In this document: one piece after another, positions 27,437 to 34,958 of the stretch | Layout of the letters: every line of letters starts with the position of its first letter | Numbering within the stretch: the first letter of the stretch is position 1 | NCBI RefSeq assembly: GCF_000725805.1 | Contig: NZ_JOFT01000012.1 | Coordinates: forward strand, 186,001-250,000 | Origin: Streptomyces xanthophaeus | GTDB taxonomy: Bacteria; Actinomycetota; Actinomycetes; Streptomycetales; Streptomycetaceae | Length of the DNA: 64,000 nt | Reading direction: 5' to 3' | The notes under the pieces: model-generated | Told to the model about the DNA's origin: nothing | The model's input: only the letters and a program-made list of their open reading frames with translations | Databases searched by the model: none | Position numbers and translations under genes: made by a program

Positions 27437-28564
27437 TTACCTCCTCCGGTCGCCGGCGAGGAGCCGTGCCACCCTGGCGCGGCCGCGGAGGACGAGGAGA
27501 AGGCCGGCGGCGAGCAGTGCGCTGCCGACGGCAAGGATGATCGGGGTTCGGCTGGAGGCACCGGTTTCGGCCAGGGGTTTGGCGTCATTGTCGGTGTCCT
27601 TGTCCGTGCCGGTGTCCAGGGGGATGCCGTCCGCGACGTCAGGTGTCGAGCCGGACGTGCCCGACGCCGTTCCCGGAGCCGACGTGGATGCCTGCGCCGA
27701 GGGGGATGCCGACGAGCCGGGCCGGTCAGGTGCGGGGGCCGAGGCGTTCGCGGAGGGTGTGGCCGGCGGTGGTACGGCGGCTCCCGGGGTGATGGCGGTG
27801 ATGGTGACGTCGTCGTAGTAATTCACTACGGCCGCTGTGCCGCCCGCCTTGTGCCCTTTCGAGGCCTGCCAGTTGGGCCGGTACAGACCGATCTTGTGGT
27901 AGGGGGCGGTGTCCTGGTGATAGCTGTTGGGGCCCCGGTGTGATCCCACCTCCGCCCCATTGAGCCGGGCGGTGATGGAGCCTGTGGTGGTGGCGGTGGA
28001 CCAGGTGATGTCGAAGGACCACTGGTTCCAGTGTCCGAAGCGGACTGGGCCGAGGTCGTACTTGACCTCGTGCGCCGGCTTCTTGCTCTCATCCGCCTTC
28101 TCCGAACCGGTCTTCCAGTGGACGATCATCATCCAGCGGTCACCCTTGACGGCAAGAACGACCGCGGGGTAGGTGCCCGACCCGCCGTGCCACTGGGACA
28201 CGATGGTCTGTGCGTCGAATCGCAGCCAGTCACTGGGCAGGTAGTTGGCGAAGGTATACCGGTAACTGCCGTAGGGGACACGCGCTGTGGCTATCTCGGT
28301 GCGGTAGGACTTCCCGTCATCGGGCATCGCGAACCGGACGGCCTTGCCGCCACGCCCACCGGGCGCAGCCTTGACATCCACGATGCCCGTGCCGTCGATG
28401 CCCTTGCGCGGGAACGCGGCGGTGTCTCCGGACTCGAACCCGTCCTCGAAGGGGACGGGAGTCAGGGCACGGTCGGCGATGGCCTCGGTCGCCCCGAACC
28501 CCACCACCAACACGGCCGCAAAGGCTGCCCCGACCCGACGTCTGTGGCTGAAACGCTGGAACAT
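27437..28564 (-). CDS. Heparin-lyase-like secreted polysaccharide lyase with sortase signal
   Basis: 375 residues; AAGGACGGTTC precedes ATG 28564. After a signal peptide (about 1-31), residues 38-245 form a beta-jelly-roll lyase-like domain (PL20/heparin lyase I type: SYRTEIATARVPYGSYRYTF, IVSQWHGG, WNQWSFDITWS, KIGLYRPNW). A Ser/Ala/Pro linker leads to LAETG, a hydrophobic span (PIILAVGSALLAAGLLLVL) and an Arg-rich tail. This is the LAxTG form used by the main actinobacterial sortase E. The enzyme is therefore probably attached to the cell wall. It may cleave uronic-acid polysaccharides; the exact substrate is unknown. No sortase gene lies in this window. Confidence 0.8.
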   Translation of the reverse strand: MFQRFSHRRRVGAAFAAVLVVGFGATEAIADRALTPVPFEDGFESGDTAAFPRKGIDGTGIVDVKAAPGGRGGKAVRFAMPDDGKSYRTEIATARVPYGSYRYTFANYLPSDWLRFDAQTIVSQWHGGSGTYPAVVLAVKGDRWMMIVHWKTGSEKADESKKPAHEVKYDLGPVRFGHWNQWSFDITWSTATTTGSITARLNGAEVGSHRGPNSYHQDTAPYHKIGLYRPNWQASKGHKAGGTAAVVNYYDDVTITAITPGAAVPPPATPSANASAPAPDRPGSSASPSAQASTSAPGTASGTSGSTPDVADGIPLDTGTDKDTDNDAKPLAETGASSRTPIILAVGSALLAAGLLLVLRGRARVARLLAGDRRR

Positions 28565-28625
28565 GAACCGTCCTTGAGATGAGGGGTGAATTGCGGCGTT
28601 ACAACCCGTGGTCGCAGGTACGAAG

Positions 28626-28689
28626 GGGCACGGCCGGCCGCCCGGGCACGGCCGGCCGCCCGGGCACGGCCGGCCGCCCGGGCACGGCC
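28626..28689 (+). repeat. Tandem repeat, 18 bp x 3.5
   Basis: GGGCACGGCCGGCCGCCC is repeated three times exactly and then in part. Each unit carries the palindrome GGCCGGCC and can fold on itself. It lies 62 bases upstream of the lyase gene start, in its promoter region. Confidence 0.9.
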
Positions 28690-29131
28690 ACGGACGACGG
28701 ATTGCAATCGATCAGGAACCGACACCATCGCACACGTAAGAACATGACAGCTTCAACAGGCGGGGGAGTCAAGTGCATGTGGAAGCGCGTGATCCGCTTG
28801 CAATGTTTCTGTGCACCCGCCTACGAGGAGGCGCGTACTGGTACGTCCTGTCGAGCGCGTCGTATCCGTCACGGAATCACCACGCCGCACCACCGGAATT
28901 TGCGCAAGTGTGCACTCTCTCAGCACTGCGGGCAACACGTACTCATGGGCGTGACAAGTCGGCGGCCATCGGCCGAAGCGGCGGCCACGGGAGGGGACCG
29001 GACGGACGCATTCGGGCCAAACCAGCGACAGTATCTGCCATTACGCGACTAAAACCTTACGCTGGAGGGCTGTTGCATTTGTGTCCCTGTACCGCGAGCG
29101 GGATGAGAACGACGCCGATCACGCCGCCGAT

Positions 29132-29163
29132 GCCTCGGGGGCAGCGGCAACGCCCCCGAGGGG
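29132..29163. terminator. Hairpin in the gene-poor region
   Basis: GCCTCGGGGGC and GCCCCCGAGGGGC form an 11-bp stem with a 9-base loop. No gene ends close by, so a terminator role is uncertain. Confidence 0.45.
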
Positions 29164-29862
29164 CGGTCCCGTTTCGGAGATTTCTCCGCCTCAAGGCTCC
29201 GGGTCGATCAGGATGATCACACGAACCGGAATGCCCGACTTGCTGGGCGCAACAGTCACGCACCCTTCGCTGAAGCACGCCGCTCACCAGCACCGCACGT
29301 CGGGGTTCCGATCCTGATAGTTGCTGCGCTTCCTGGCAGCAAGCTCTCCGGAAGGGCGCCGTTCACCGGTCGCAGGAGAGGGGACGCGGCATACCGGACG
29401 TCTCACGCACCCAAGCGGCTTGGGCGCGGCGTGGGGAGGGAGCAGGGAGCTTGCGCTGAGATCTCGTGCCGCGCAAGGGCGGTGTCCCCGAGCTCAGGAC
29501 CGTGGCCCCACCGGAGACGGCCCGACGCCCATCTGCTCGACCAGTCTTCGCACCGCAGCCTCCCCCGCCCCAGCGCCCCCGCGGGAGCCGGTCCCGACAC
29601 CGGGAGCGGCGGAGGTCCCGGCGTCGGCGCAGCCGTGCACATGGCCCGGCCGGCCCAGGCCTCTCCCAATGTTGTACGCCTCACCCCCGGGAGGAAAGCC
29701 CCTCCCGATGTCGTCGAGGTCACCCCTGGTCCGCGCCGCACTCCCTGAAGGTAAAGATCAGGCAATGTGGCGGGTTCCTGGGTACTTGGCGCTCTCTTGG
29801 AAGTACGAGGCGCTCGACTCCCCATGTCGGGACAGGGGCCGCACCATGGAGGCGAGGTAACT

Positions 29863-30975
29863 ATGTCCACACTTCTGAACCGCAGGTGGGCCCACCCACG
29901 CGGCGAGTGGGCCCAGTCCCTGCGAAAGGAACTACCCGCGTTGGCCGCGGGGATCGTGGAGGAACTGCGCAACGGCATCCCTGGTTTCCCCACTCACCTC
30001 GAGGACATCGACGACATCGTCAGACAGCACGTGGAGTCGGCCCTTCTCACCACCCTCGGTTGCCACGAACCCTCGGTGACGCGCGAGGGCGAGGGGAACC
30101 CGCGACAACGAAACGCGCTCGACAGCGGCCCGTTGCCTCCCCTCCGGGCGGTGACCTTCCAGGGACGTGAAACAGGGTCCGACCGCGCTCGCCAAGAGCT
30201 CCTCGCCGCTCTCACATCTGACACGCCCATGTGCGAGAAGGCCTTGAACGAATTGGCCGAGGCGGCCCACTGGCCCCTGCCCGTCTACATCCGGGCCATC
30301 GTCCTTACCTCGCCCGGTGAGACCCAGCAACTGGCGGCCGTCCTGGGTGACGCCCTACTCGGCACGGTGTGCGGGCAGCCTTGCCTGCTGGTTCCCACAC
30401 CCGACCCGGAGGCCCGCACCACACTGGAAAGCGCGCTGCACGGTTGGGACGCCGTCGTCGGGCACCCGGTCCCACCCCGCGACACGGCCTCCTCCAAGCG
30501 CTGGGCCGTGCGCTTGCTCTCCCTCATCCCCATCTCGTCCGACCCGGGCGCGGGCACCGTGTTTGTCGACGACCACCTTTCGACCATGATGCTGCTCCAG
30601 GACGAACACCTTGCCCACGAGTTCGCCGCACACCGGCTGCGGCCACTGGCGGAGCTCACACCTGGTCGGAGAATGCGACTCGAAGAAACTCTGCTGGCCT
30701 GGTTGGAGGGCGGTGGCGCACCCGAGGCCGCGAAGGCCCTGAGCGTGCATCCGCAGACCGTCCGATACCGCATGCGGCAACTGACCAAGCTTTTCGGCCC
30801 CGATCTCCGCACCCCTCGAACCCGCTTCGAGTTGGAGATGGCCCTGCGCAGTAGGCGCCTCATGGCCGAGGTCGAGCGCCCGCGCTCCCAGTTGCCCCAC
30901 GGGGGTCGTGCGGTGACGGCAAGGCCCCACCCGCAGGAGGACGTGGCACGGATGGCCCGGGTCAACGGGCTGTAG
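29863..30975 (+). CDS. PucR/CdaR-family transcriptional regulator
   Basis: 370 residues from ATG 29863 (GAGGCGAGG upstream; the longer frame from 29767 has no ribosome site). The C-terminal part (about 270-345) is a PucR-type helix-turn-helix: LLAWLEGGGAPEAAKALSVH, then PQTVRYRMRQLTKLFGPDLR. The middle resembles the sensor-like region of this family, and the N-terminus is an all-helical domain (WAQSLRKELPALAAGIVEEL). In this family the HTH lies at the C-terminus and members control sugar-acid or purine use. No clear target is adjacent, so its role is unknown. Confidence 0.8.
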   Translation: MSTLLNRRWAHPRGEWAQSLRKELPALAAGIVEELRNGIPGFPTHLEDIDDIVRQHVESALLTTLGCHEPSVTREGEGNPRQRNALDSGPLPPLRAVTFQGRETGSDRARQELLAALTSDTPMCEKALNELAEAAHWPLPVYIRAIVLTSPGETQQLAAVLGDALLGTVCGQPCLLVPTPDPEARTTLESALHGWDAVVGHPVPPRDTASSKRWAVRLLSLIPISSDPGAGTVFVDDHLSTMMLLQDEHLAHEFAAHRLRPLAELTPGRRMRLEETLLAWLEGGGAPEAAKALSVHPQTVRYRMRQLTKLFGPDLRTPRTRFELEMALRSRRLMAEVERPRSQLPHGGRAVTARPHPQEDVARMARVNGL

Positions 30976-31199
30976 ACCCCGGTTGACAATGCCCCGTTAC
31001 CTTTCGCGTGGCCCCGAAACGGGGCGCCTGGCCCGCTGGCCCGGTACGGCTGTCTGCCCCTGTCGAAGGGACGACAATGCCGTTGCTTTGGGGCGGGCTG
31101 GGCGTTGGGCCGTTCGTGTTGGTATCGCCTCTGGAGCGGGCTGGGGCTTGGGATCTTGACCCGGTCGTGTCCGCCTGAGCTGGTGGACCGGGTCGTCCG

Positions 31200-31575
31200 G
31201 CGCCGACCTGAGTGCGTACAACAGCACGGAGAACGCGGCCGACTTCGCCGATCTGCGCGAGGCGCTGGACATCCCCCAGTGGAGCGTCTTCGGGTACTCC
31301 TACGGCAGCAACCTGGCCCTGGCGTACCCGCGCCTGCACCCCGAGGGAATCCGTGCGGTGGCGATCGACTCGATCGCGCCCTCCCAGTACGTGACCCTGC
31401 CTGGGACGTGGGGGAGCACCGCCGAGGGGATCCACAACATCTTCGAGGCGTGCGCGGCGCAGCCCACCTGCAAGGACCGGTACCCGGACCTCCCCGGCAT
31501 GCTGACGGAGCAGGTGCGCAAGCTCGAGGCCCCCTGACGCTGAACGTCACGCCGAAGGACGGAGGGGCATGCGGG
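31200..31575 (+). pseudogene. Alpha/beta hydrolase (Tap-like peptidase) fragment
   Basis: The frame reads GADLSAYNSTENAADFADLR, then VFGYSYGSNLALAYPRLHPE with the nucleophile Ser in GYSYGS, and IRAVAIDSIAPSQYVTLPG. It stops after KLEAP; in the next frame it goes on PLTLNVTPKDGG. This is the central part of the secreted tripeptidyl aminopeptidase/proline iminopeptidase-like hydrolases of Streptomyces. The signal peptide, the N-terminal third and the C-terminal half with catalytic Asp and His are gone. Confidence 0.6.
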
Positions 31576-31736
31576 AACGCAAGTTCTTCGATGGTGAAGG
31601 CGGTGACGGACTGCCGGGTCCGCCTGGTGGCCGGGTCGGCGAACACAACGAGCAGCTCTACGAACGGGAATTCTCCCTCTGCGAGCACTGAGGCCGGCCA
31701 GGGCGCAGGGCTTCGGCCGGCCCGGTCGACGCCGGG

Positions 31737-31900
31737 CTACGAGTGCCTTCCCCTGTGCCTGGCCGCCTTCGTGCGATCCCGGCGGGCGGTGATCAGTCCG
31801 GCTGCGCGGAGTGCGCCGCTGAAGGCGAGGAGGAGCGGTACGGCACCTGAGGTGCCGGCCCGTGCCAGCGTGCCGCCGGTCGCGCCGGCCGCGGCATCAC
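31737..31900 (-). pseudogene. C-terminal sorting-signal remnant
   Basis: Minus strand: GGTLARAGTSGAVPLLLAFS followed by GALRAAGLITARRDRTKAAR. This looks like the end of a sortase substrate: a degraded LAxTG-like site, a hydrophobic stretch and a basic tail. There is no body of such a protein upstream; the RTX gene that precedes it ends at its own stop. Confidence 0.35.
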
Positions 31901-32003
31901 CTGGGCCGCAGCGCCGGGCGATATGAGGCTGTGATGTCGGTCGGCGCCGCGGGCGGAACCCGGGAAGGGGGTGTGCCCGCGGCGCCGTTCACACAGTCCT
32001 CAG

Positions 32004-32786
32004 TCAGGGGCAGTTGACCACCGTGTCGCCGGTGTCGCGGGTGCAGGAGTCGACTGCGGGACCGCCGTCGAGGCTGTCGTTGCCGTGGACGCCGTCGGTG
32101 GCGTCGAGGGTGTCGGTGCCCTCGTCGCCGTTCAGGGTGTCGTTCCCGCCCTCTCCAGTCAGGGTGTCGTTCCCGGCGTTCCCGTTGAGGGTGTCATTGC
32201 CCTCGTTCCCGTTCAGGGTGTCGTTCCCCGGCCCGCCGCTGATGGTGTCGTTGCCCCCCAGTCCGGAAATGGTGTCGTTGCCCGGGCCCCCGTTGATGGT
32301 GTCGTTGCCCGGAGTCGCCGCCGCGGAGCCGGGGATCCCGGCCGGTTCGTCGCCGACCAGCCGATCGGCGTGCGGGCCGCCGTTGAGCTGGTCCTTGCCG
32401 CTGCCCCCGTAGAGGATGGCGGGAGCGTCGAGGTTCGGGGAGACCGTGATGGCGTCGTCGCCGTCCTGGCCGTGGGCCAGTACCGCCGTGGGAACGGGGC
32501 ACGCCGCGCCGCCTTGCGAGTGGGGTGCGCAGGGTGCCACGACGCGCAGCCCGGCGGCTGCGTCCGACACGAGGACCACGCTGCCCTGGCGGCGGACGGT
32601 GATGTCGTTGTCCACGCCCTGCCCGGCGGTGACGAGCAGTGTTCCGCCGGACATCTCGACCACCGTGGCGTTCGCGAGGTGGCGGGGCCCGGCCGTGGGC
32701 GAGGCCGCGGAGGCGGAGGTGCCGCTCAGCGCGGCGCAGACCAGGGTCAATGTCGTGAGGAGCGCGTGGATGTGTCGTGTCGTCAT
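32004..32786 (-). CDS. Secreted RTX-type calcium-binding repeat protein
   Basis: 260 residues from ATG 32786 (AGGGGACC upstream). Signal peptide about 1-28, a small beta domain, then about eight nonapeptide-like repeats of the GGxGNDTLxG type (about 125-230, GNDTINGGPGNDTISGLGGN). These bind calcium and form a beta roll outside the cell. The end has two Cys (DSCTRDTGDTVVNCP) likely to form a disulfide. It has no C-terminal type I secretion signal, in line with Sec export in a Gram-positive. It is a tandem paralog of the next gene. Confidence 0.85.
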   Translation of the reverse strand: MTTRHIHALLTTLTLVCAALSGTSASAASPTAGPRHLANATVVEMSGGTLLVTAGQGVDNDITVRRQGSVVLVSDAAAGLRVVAPCAPHSQGGAACPVPTAVLAHGQDGDDAITVSPNLDAPAILYGGSGKDQLNGGPHADRLVGDEPAGIPGSAAATPGNDTINGGPGNDTISGLGGNDTISGGPGNDTLNGNEGNDTLNGNAGNDTLTGEGGNDTLNGDEGTDTLDATDGVHGNDSLDGGPAVDSCTRDTGDTVVNCP

Positions 32787-32860
32787 GCCGGAGGTCCCCT
32801 TCGTCGTGGACACGTGCGCGGAGGGCAGGTGCGGGTGCGGGTGCGGCTCGCGCCTGCCGG

Positions 32861-33637
32861 TCACGGGCAGTCGGTGACGCTGTCGCCCAGGTCGGCCCGG
32901 CAGGTGTCGGCCTGGGCGCCGCCCAGGACGTGGTCGTTGCCGCTGATCTCGTCGACGGCGTCGAGGGTGTCCCGGCCCGCGCCGCCCTCCACGTAGTCGT
33001 TGCCGGTGCCGGCGATCACGTGGTCGCTGCCGTTGCCGCCGCTCACCACGTCGTTCCCCGCGCCGCCGTTGATGATGTCCGAGCCGCCCCGGCCCTCGAT
33101 CGAGTCGTTGCCCGGGCCGCCGAAGAGCCTGTCCTGGCCGCTGGCGCCGGTGAGGGTGTCGTTGCCGGCTCCGCCCGAGAGGAAGTCGGAGCCTTCGTCG
33201 CCTTCCAGGGTGTCGTTGGCGCCCCCGCCGTAGAGGCTGTCGTCCCCGGCGCCGCCGACGAGGGTCACTCCCGGGCCCGCAAGGGAGGACGTGACGCTGT
33301 CGGCCTGATCACCTGCATGGACGACGAGCTCGGTGAGTTGGCCCGCTCCTGGGCAGACGGCCTCGTAGGCGCTGACCGGGGTGCACCCGCCGAACGCGGT
33401 GACGGTGTCGCCGGTGTCCCTGACCCGGATCGTGTCTCCGGCCTGCCACACGGAGATGGTGTTGCTCAGGCCCACGGCGGCGGTGACGGTGACCGACGTG
33501 CCGGTCTTGCTCACCAGCGTGCCCGCAGCCGTCCTTTCGGGGGGCCGGGCGCTCGCGCCCGCCGGGCCGGTGAGGCCCAGCGTGAGGCTGAGCACCGTTG
33601 TCGCGAGGGCGATGGTGCGGGGTAAGGCCTTGTCCAT
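32861..33637 (-). CDS. Second secreted RTX-type repeat protein
   Basis: 258 residues; GGAGGCAGATC precedes ATG 33637. Same plan as the gene at 32004: signal peptide (about 1-29), a small N-terminal domain ([20 protein letters not shown]), nonapeptide repeats ([20 protein letters not shown]) and the same Cys-containing end ([15 protein letters not shown]). The two genes are 74 bases apart on the same strand and arose by duplication. Their role near the galactan genes is unknown; they might be calcium-dependent surface proteins. Confidence 0.85.
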   Translation of the reverse strand: MDKALPRTIALATTVLSLTLGLTGPAGASARPPERTAAGTLVSKTGTSVTVTAAVGLSNTISVWQAGDTIRVRDTGDTVTAFGGCTPVSAYEAVCPGAGQLTELVVHAGDQADSVTSSLAGPGVTLVGGAGDDSLYGGGANDTLEGDEGSDFLSGGAGNDTLTGASGQDRLFGGPGNDSIEGRGGSDIINGGAGNDVVSGGNGSDHVIAGTGNDYVEGGAGRDTLDAVDEISGNDHVLGGAQADTCRADLGDSVTDCP

Positions 33638-33917
33638 GATCTGCCTCCTGGGAAGCGTTCGGGGACCTGGGGGGATCAGCCGCGCGGGAAGGTGCGAGGA
33701 TCTACCGGGAAGCGATCAGAATCCAACGCATCTCCACAAGACCAATCATCGCTGGCAGGTTGGTCGTTGCCGGGCCCCGGTGTCAAGAGGCTCCCGTACC
33801 GCGTGCGCGGCCGGTGCGCAGGCCCTGAACTGCGCCGACTCCGTCCTCGACCGAGGGCGTACGCCACCGCCTTCGGCCACATATCGGCTCGATCGCACCG
33901 GCCCGTGGACCCCCCGG

Positions 33918-34898
33918 TCACTCGTGATCGGCGGACCGCGCTGCCCCTGCTGCCGCTGCTGGGCGGGCGGTCCGGCCCGCCTTGCGCCGACGCCGGAGGA
34001 TCAGCAGCCCGGCGGCCGTCAGGAGGGCCAGGCAGCCCCCGAGCAGCCACGGCACTTCCAGGAAGCCGTCGGATCCGGAGCCGCGGGAGCTGTCCGCGGT
34101 CGCCGTGACGGTGACGTCGCCCCAGCCCGCGAGGGGCGCGCCCGGCCAGGACGCGGAGAGCCGCACCTTCTGGCCCGGGAGCAGCTCGGCCGGTACGTCC
34201 GTCAGCCGGCGTTCGGCGGGCCCTCCCAGGTACACCCCGCCGACGTGAACGGAAACCCGGGGTTCGAGGCTGACGTTGCCCGTGTTGTGCAGGGTGTAGG
34301 AGACGGTCGAACTGCTGCTGCCGGTCCACGGAACGAGGGAGTTGTGCGCTGCGAACCGTACGTCCTCGACGCTGACCCCGGGTCGTTGCGGTCCGTCGAC
34401 GCGCAGGTAGATCCTGGCTCCGACGCCGCGCTGGACGCCGAGGTGGGAGCCGGCCCCGGGCCGCACGCGGTCGTCGACGGCCACCAGGGCGCCGACGTGG
34501 TCTCCGGGGGCGGCGTCGTGGGGAATGCGGAGGGTGATGCCGACGGTCACCGCGGAACGGGCGGGGACCGTGACGGTGTCCCGCTCCGGCCTGCCCCAGG
34601 CGCCTACGTCCTGCTGGGTCTCCTCGATGCCGCGCACGGCCAGTCCACCGTCGCGTTCGGTGTTGTGTGCATCGGCGACGTAGAGGCGGAACGTCAGCTC
34701 CTTGTCGGTGGCGTTGGTGACGACCGCGCGGTCCGAGAGCGTCGTGCCCGGGCGTGCCGGGAGCTGGAACGCTGCCCGCGGCGTGATCGCGGAATCCGCG
34801 GGCCTGACGGACCATTCGCCGTTGTCCGCCGCCCCGGCCGGTGCGGGGGAGAGGGCCGTCAGGGCAAGAAGGAGCAGGGCGACGGAGGCTGTGCGCAT
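33918..34898 (-). CDS. DUF916-type WxL-binding membrane protein
   Basis: 326 residues. Signal peptide (about 1-23), two immunoglobulin-like domains (about 25-150: WSVRPADSAITPRAAFQLPA, AVTVGITLRIPHDAAPGDHV; about 150-265: VSVEDVRFAAHNSLVPW), a membrane helix (VPWLLGGCLALLTAAGLLIL) and RRRR. This matches the DUF916/DUF3324 proteins that accompany WxL proteins in Firmicutes and some actinobacteria and are thought to anchor them. It lies 60 bases after the GH43-WxL gene on the same strand, so the pair is probably one operon and a surface complex. Confidence 0.75.
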   Translation of the reverse strand: MRTASVALLLLALTALSPAPAGAADNGEWSVRPADSAITPRAAFQLPARPGTTLSDRAVVTNATDKELTFRLYVADAHNTERDGGLAVRGIEETQQDVGAWGRPERDTVTVPARSAVTVGITLRIPHDAAPGDHVGALVAVDDRVRPGAGSHLGVQRGVGARIYLRVDGPQRPGVSVEDVRFAAHNSLVPWTGSSSSTVSYTLHNTGNVSLEPRVSVHVGGVYLGGPAERRLTDVPAELLPGQKVRLSASWPGAPLAGWGDVTVTATADSSRGSGSDGFLEVPWLLGGCLALLTAAGLLILRRRRKAGRTARPAAAAGAARSADHE

Positions 34899-34958
34899 GG
34901 CTCTTCAGCTTTCTGGGCGTCGCGTGCCGGACGCGCGGCGTCCGGCACGCGGGCGCGG

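Larger units (their letters stand above)
28565..29862. other. 1.3 kb without a convincing gene
   Basis: This region between the divergent lyase and PucR-like genes holds the 18-bp tandem repeat and a hairpin at 29132-29163 (CCTCGGGGGC and GCCCCCGAGG). Around 28760-29060 there is somewhat AT-richer sequence. Several frames are open by virtue of high G+C, but none shows family motifs plus a ribosome site. It may hold decayed genes or an RNA, but I see no specific sign. Confidence 0.5.

Noticed and set aside
28626..28689. Tandem repeat as a CRISPR or origin iteron array
   Set aside because: Units are directly adjacent with no spacers, and there is no replication gene nearby.
29431..29748. Open frame on the plus strand in the gene-poor region
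   Set aside because: Pro/Arg/Gly-rich composition, no ribosome site and no family motif; opposite-strand frames are equally open.
31570..31690. Short minus-strand frame with VFADPATRRTRQSVTAF
   Set aside because: It looks somewhat protein-like but is under 45 residues, has no start signal and matches no family I know, so it was left out.
32060..32310. Regular short repeats that could suggest a CRISPR array
   Set aside because: The repeats are about 27-36 bases, vary in sequence, have no distinct spacers and encode the GNDTL nonapeptides of an RTX protein.
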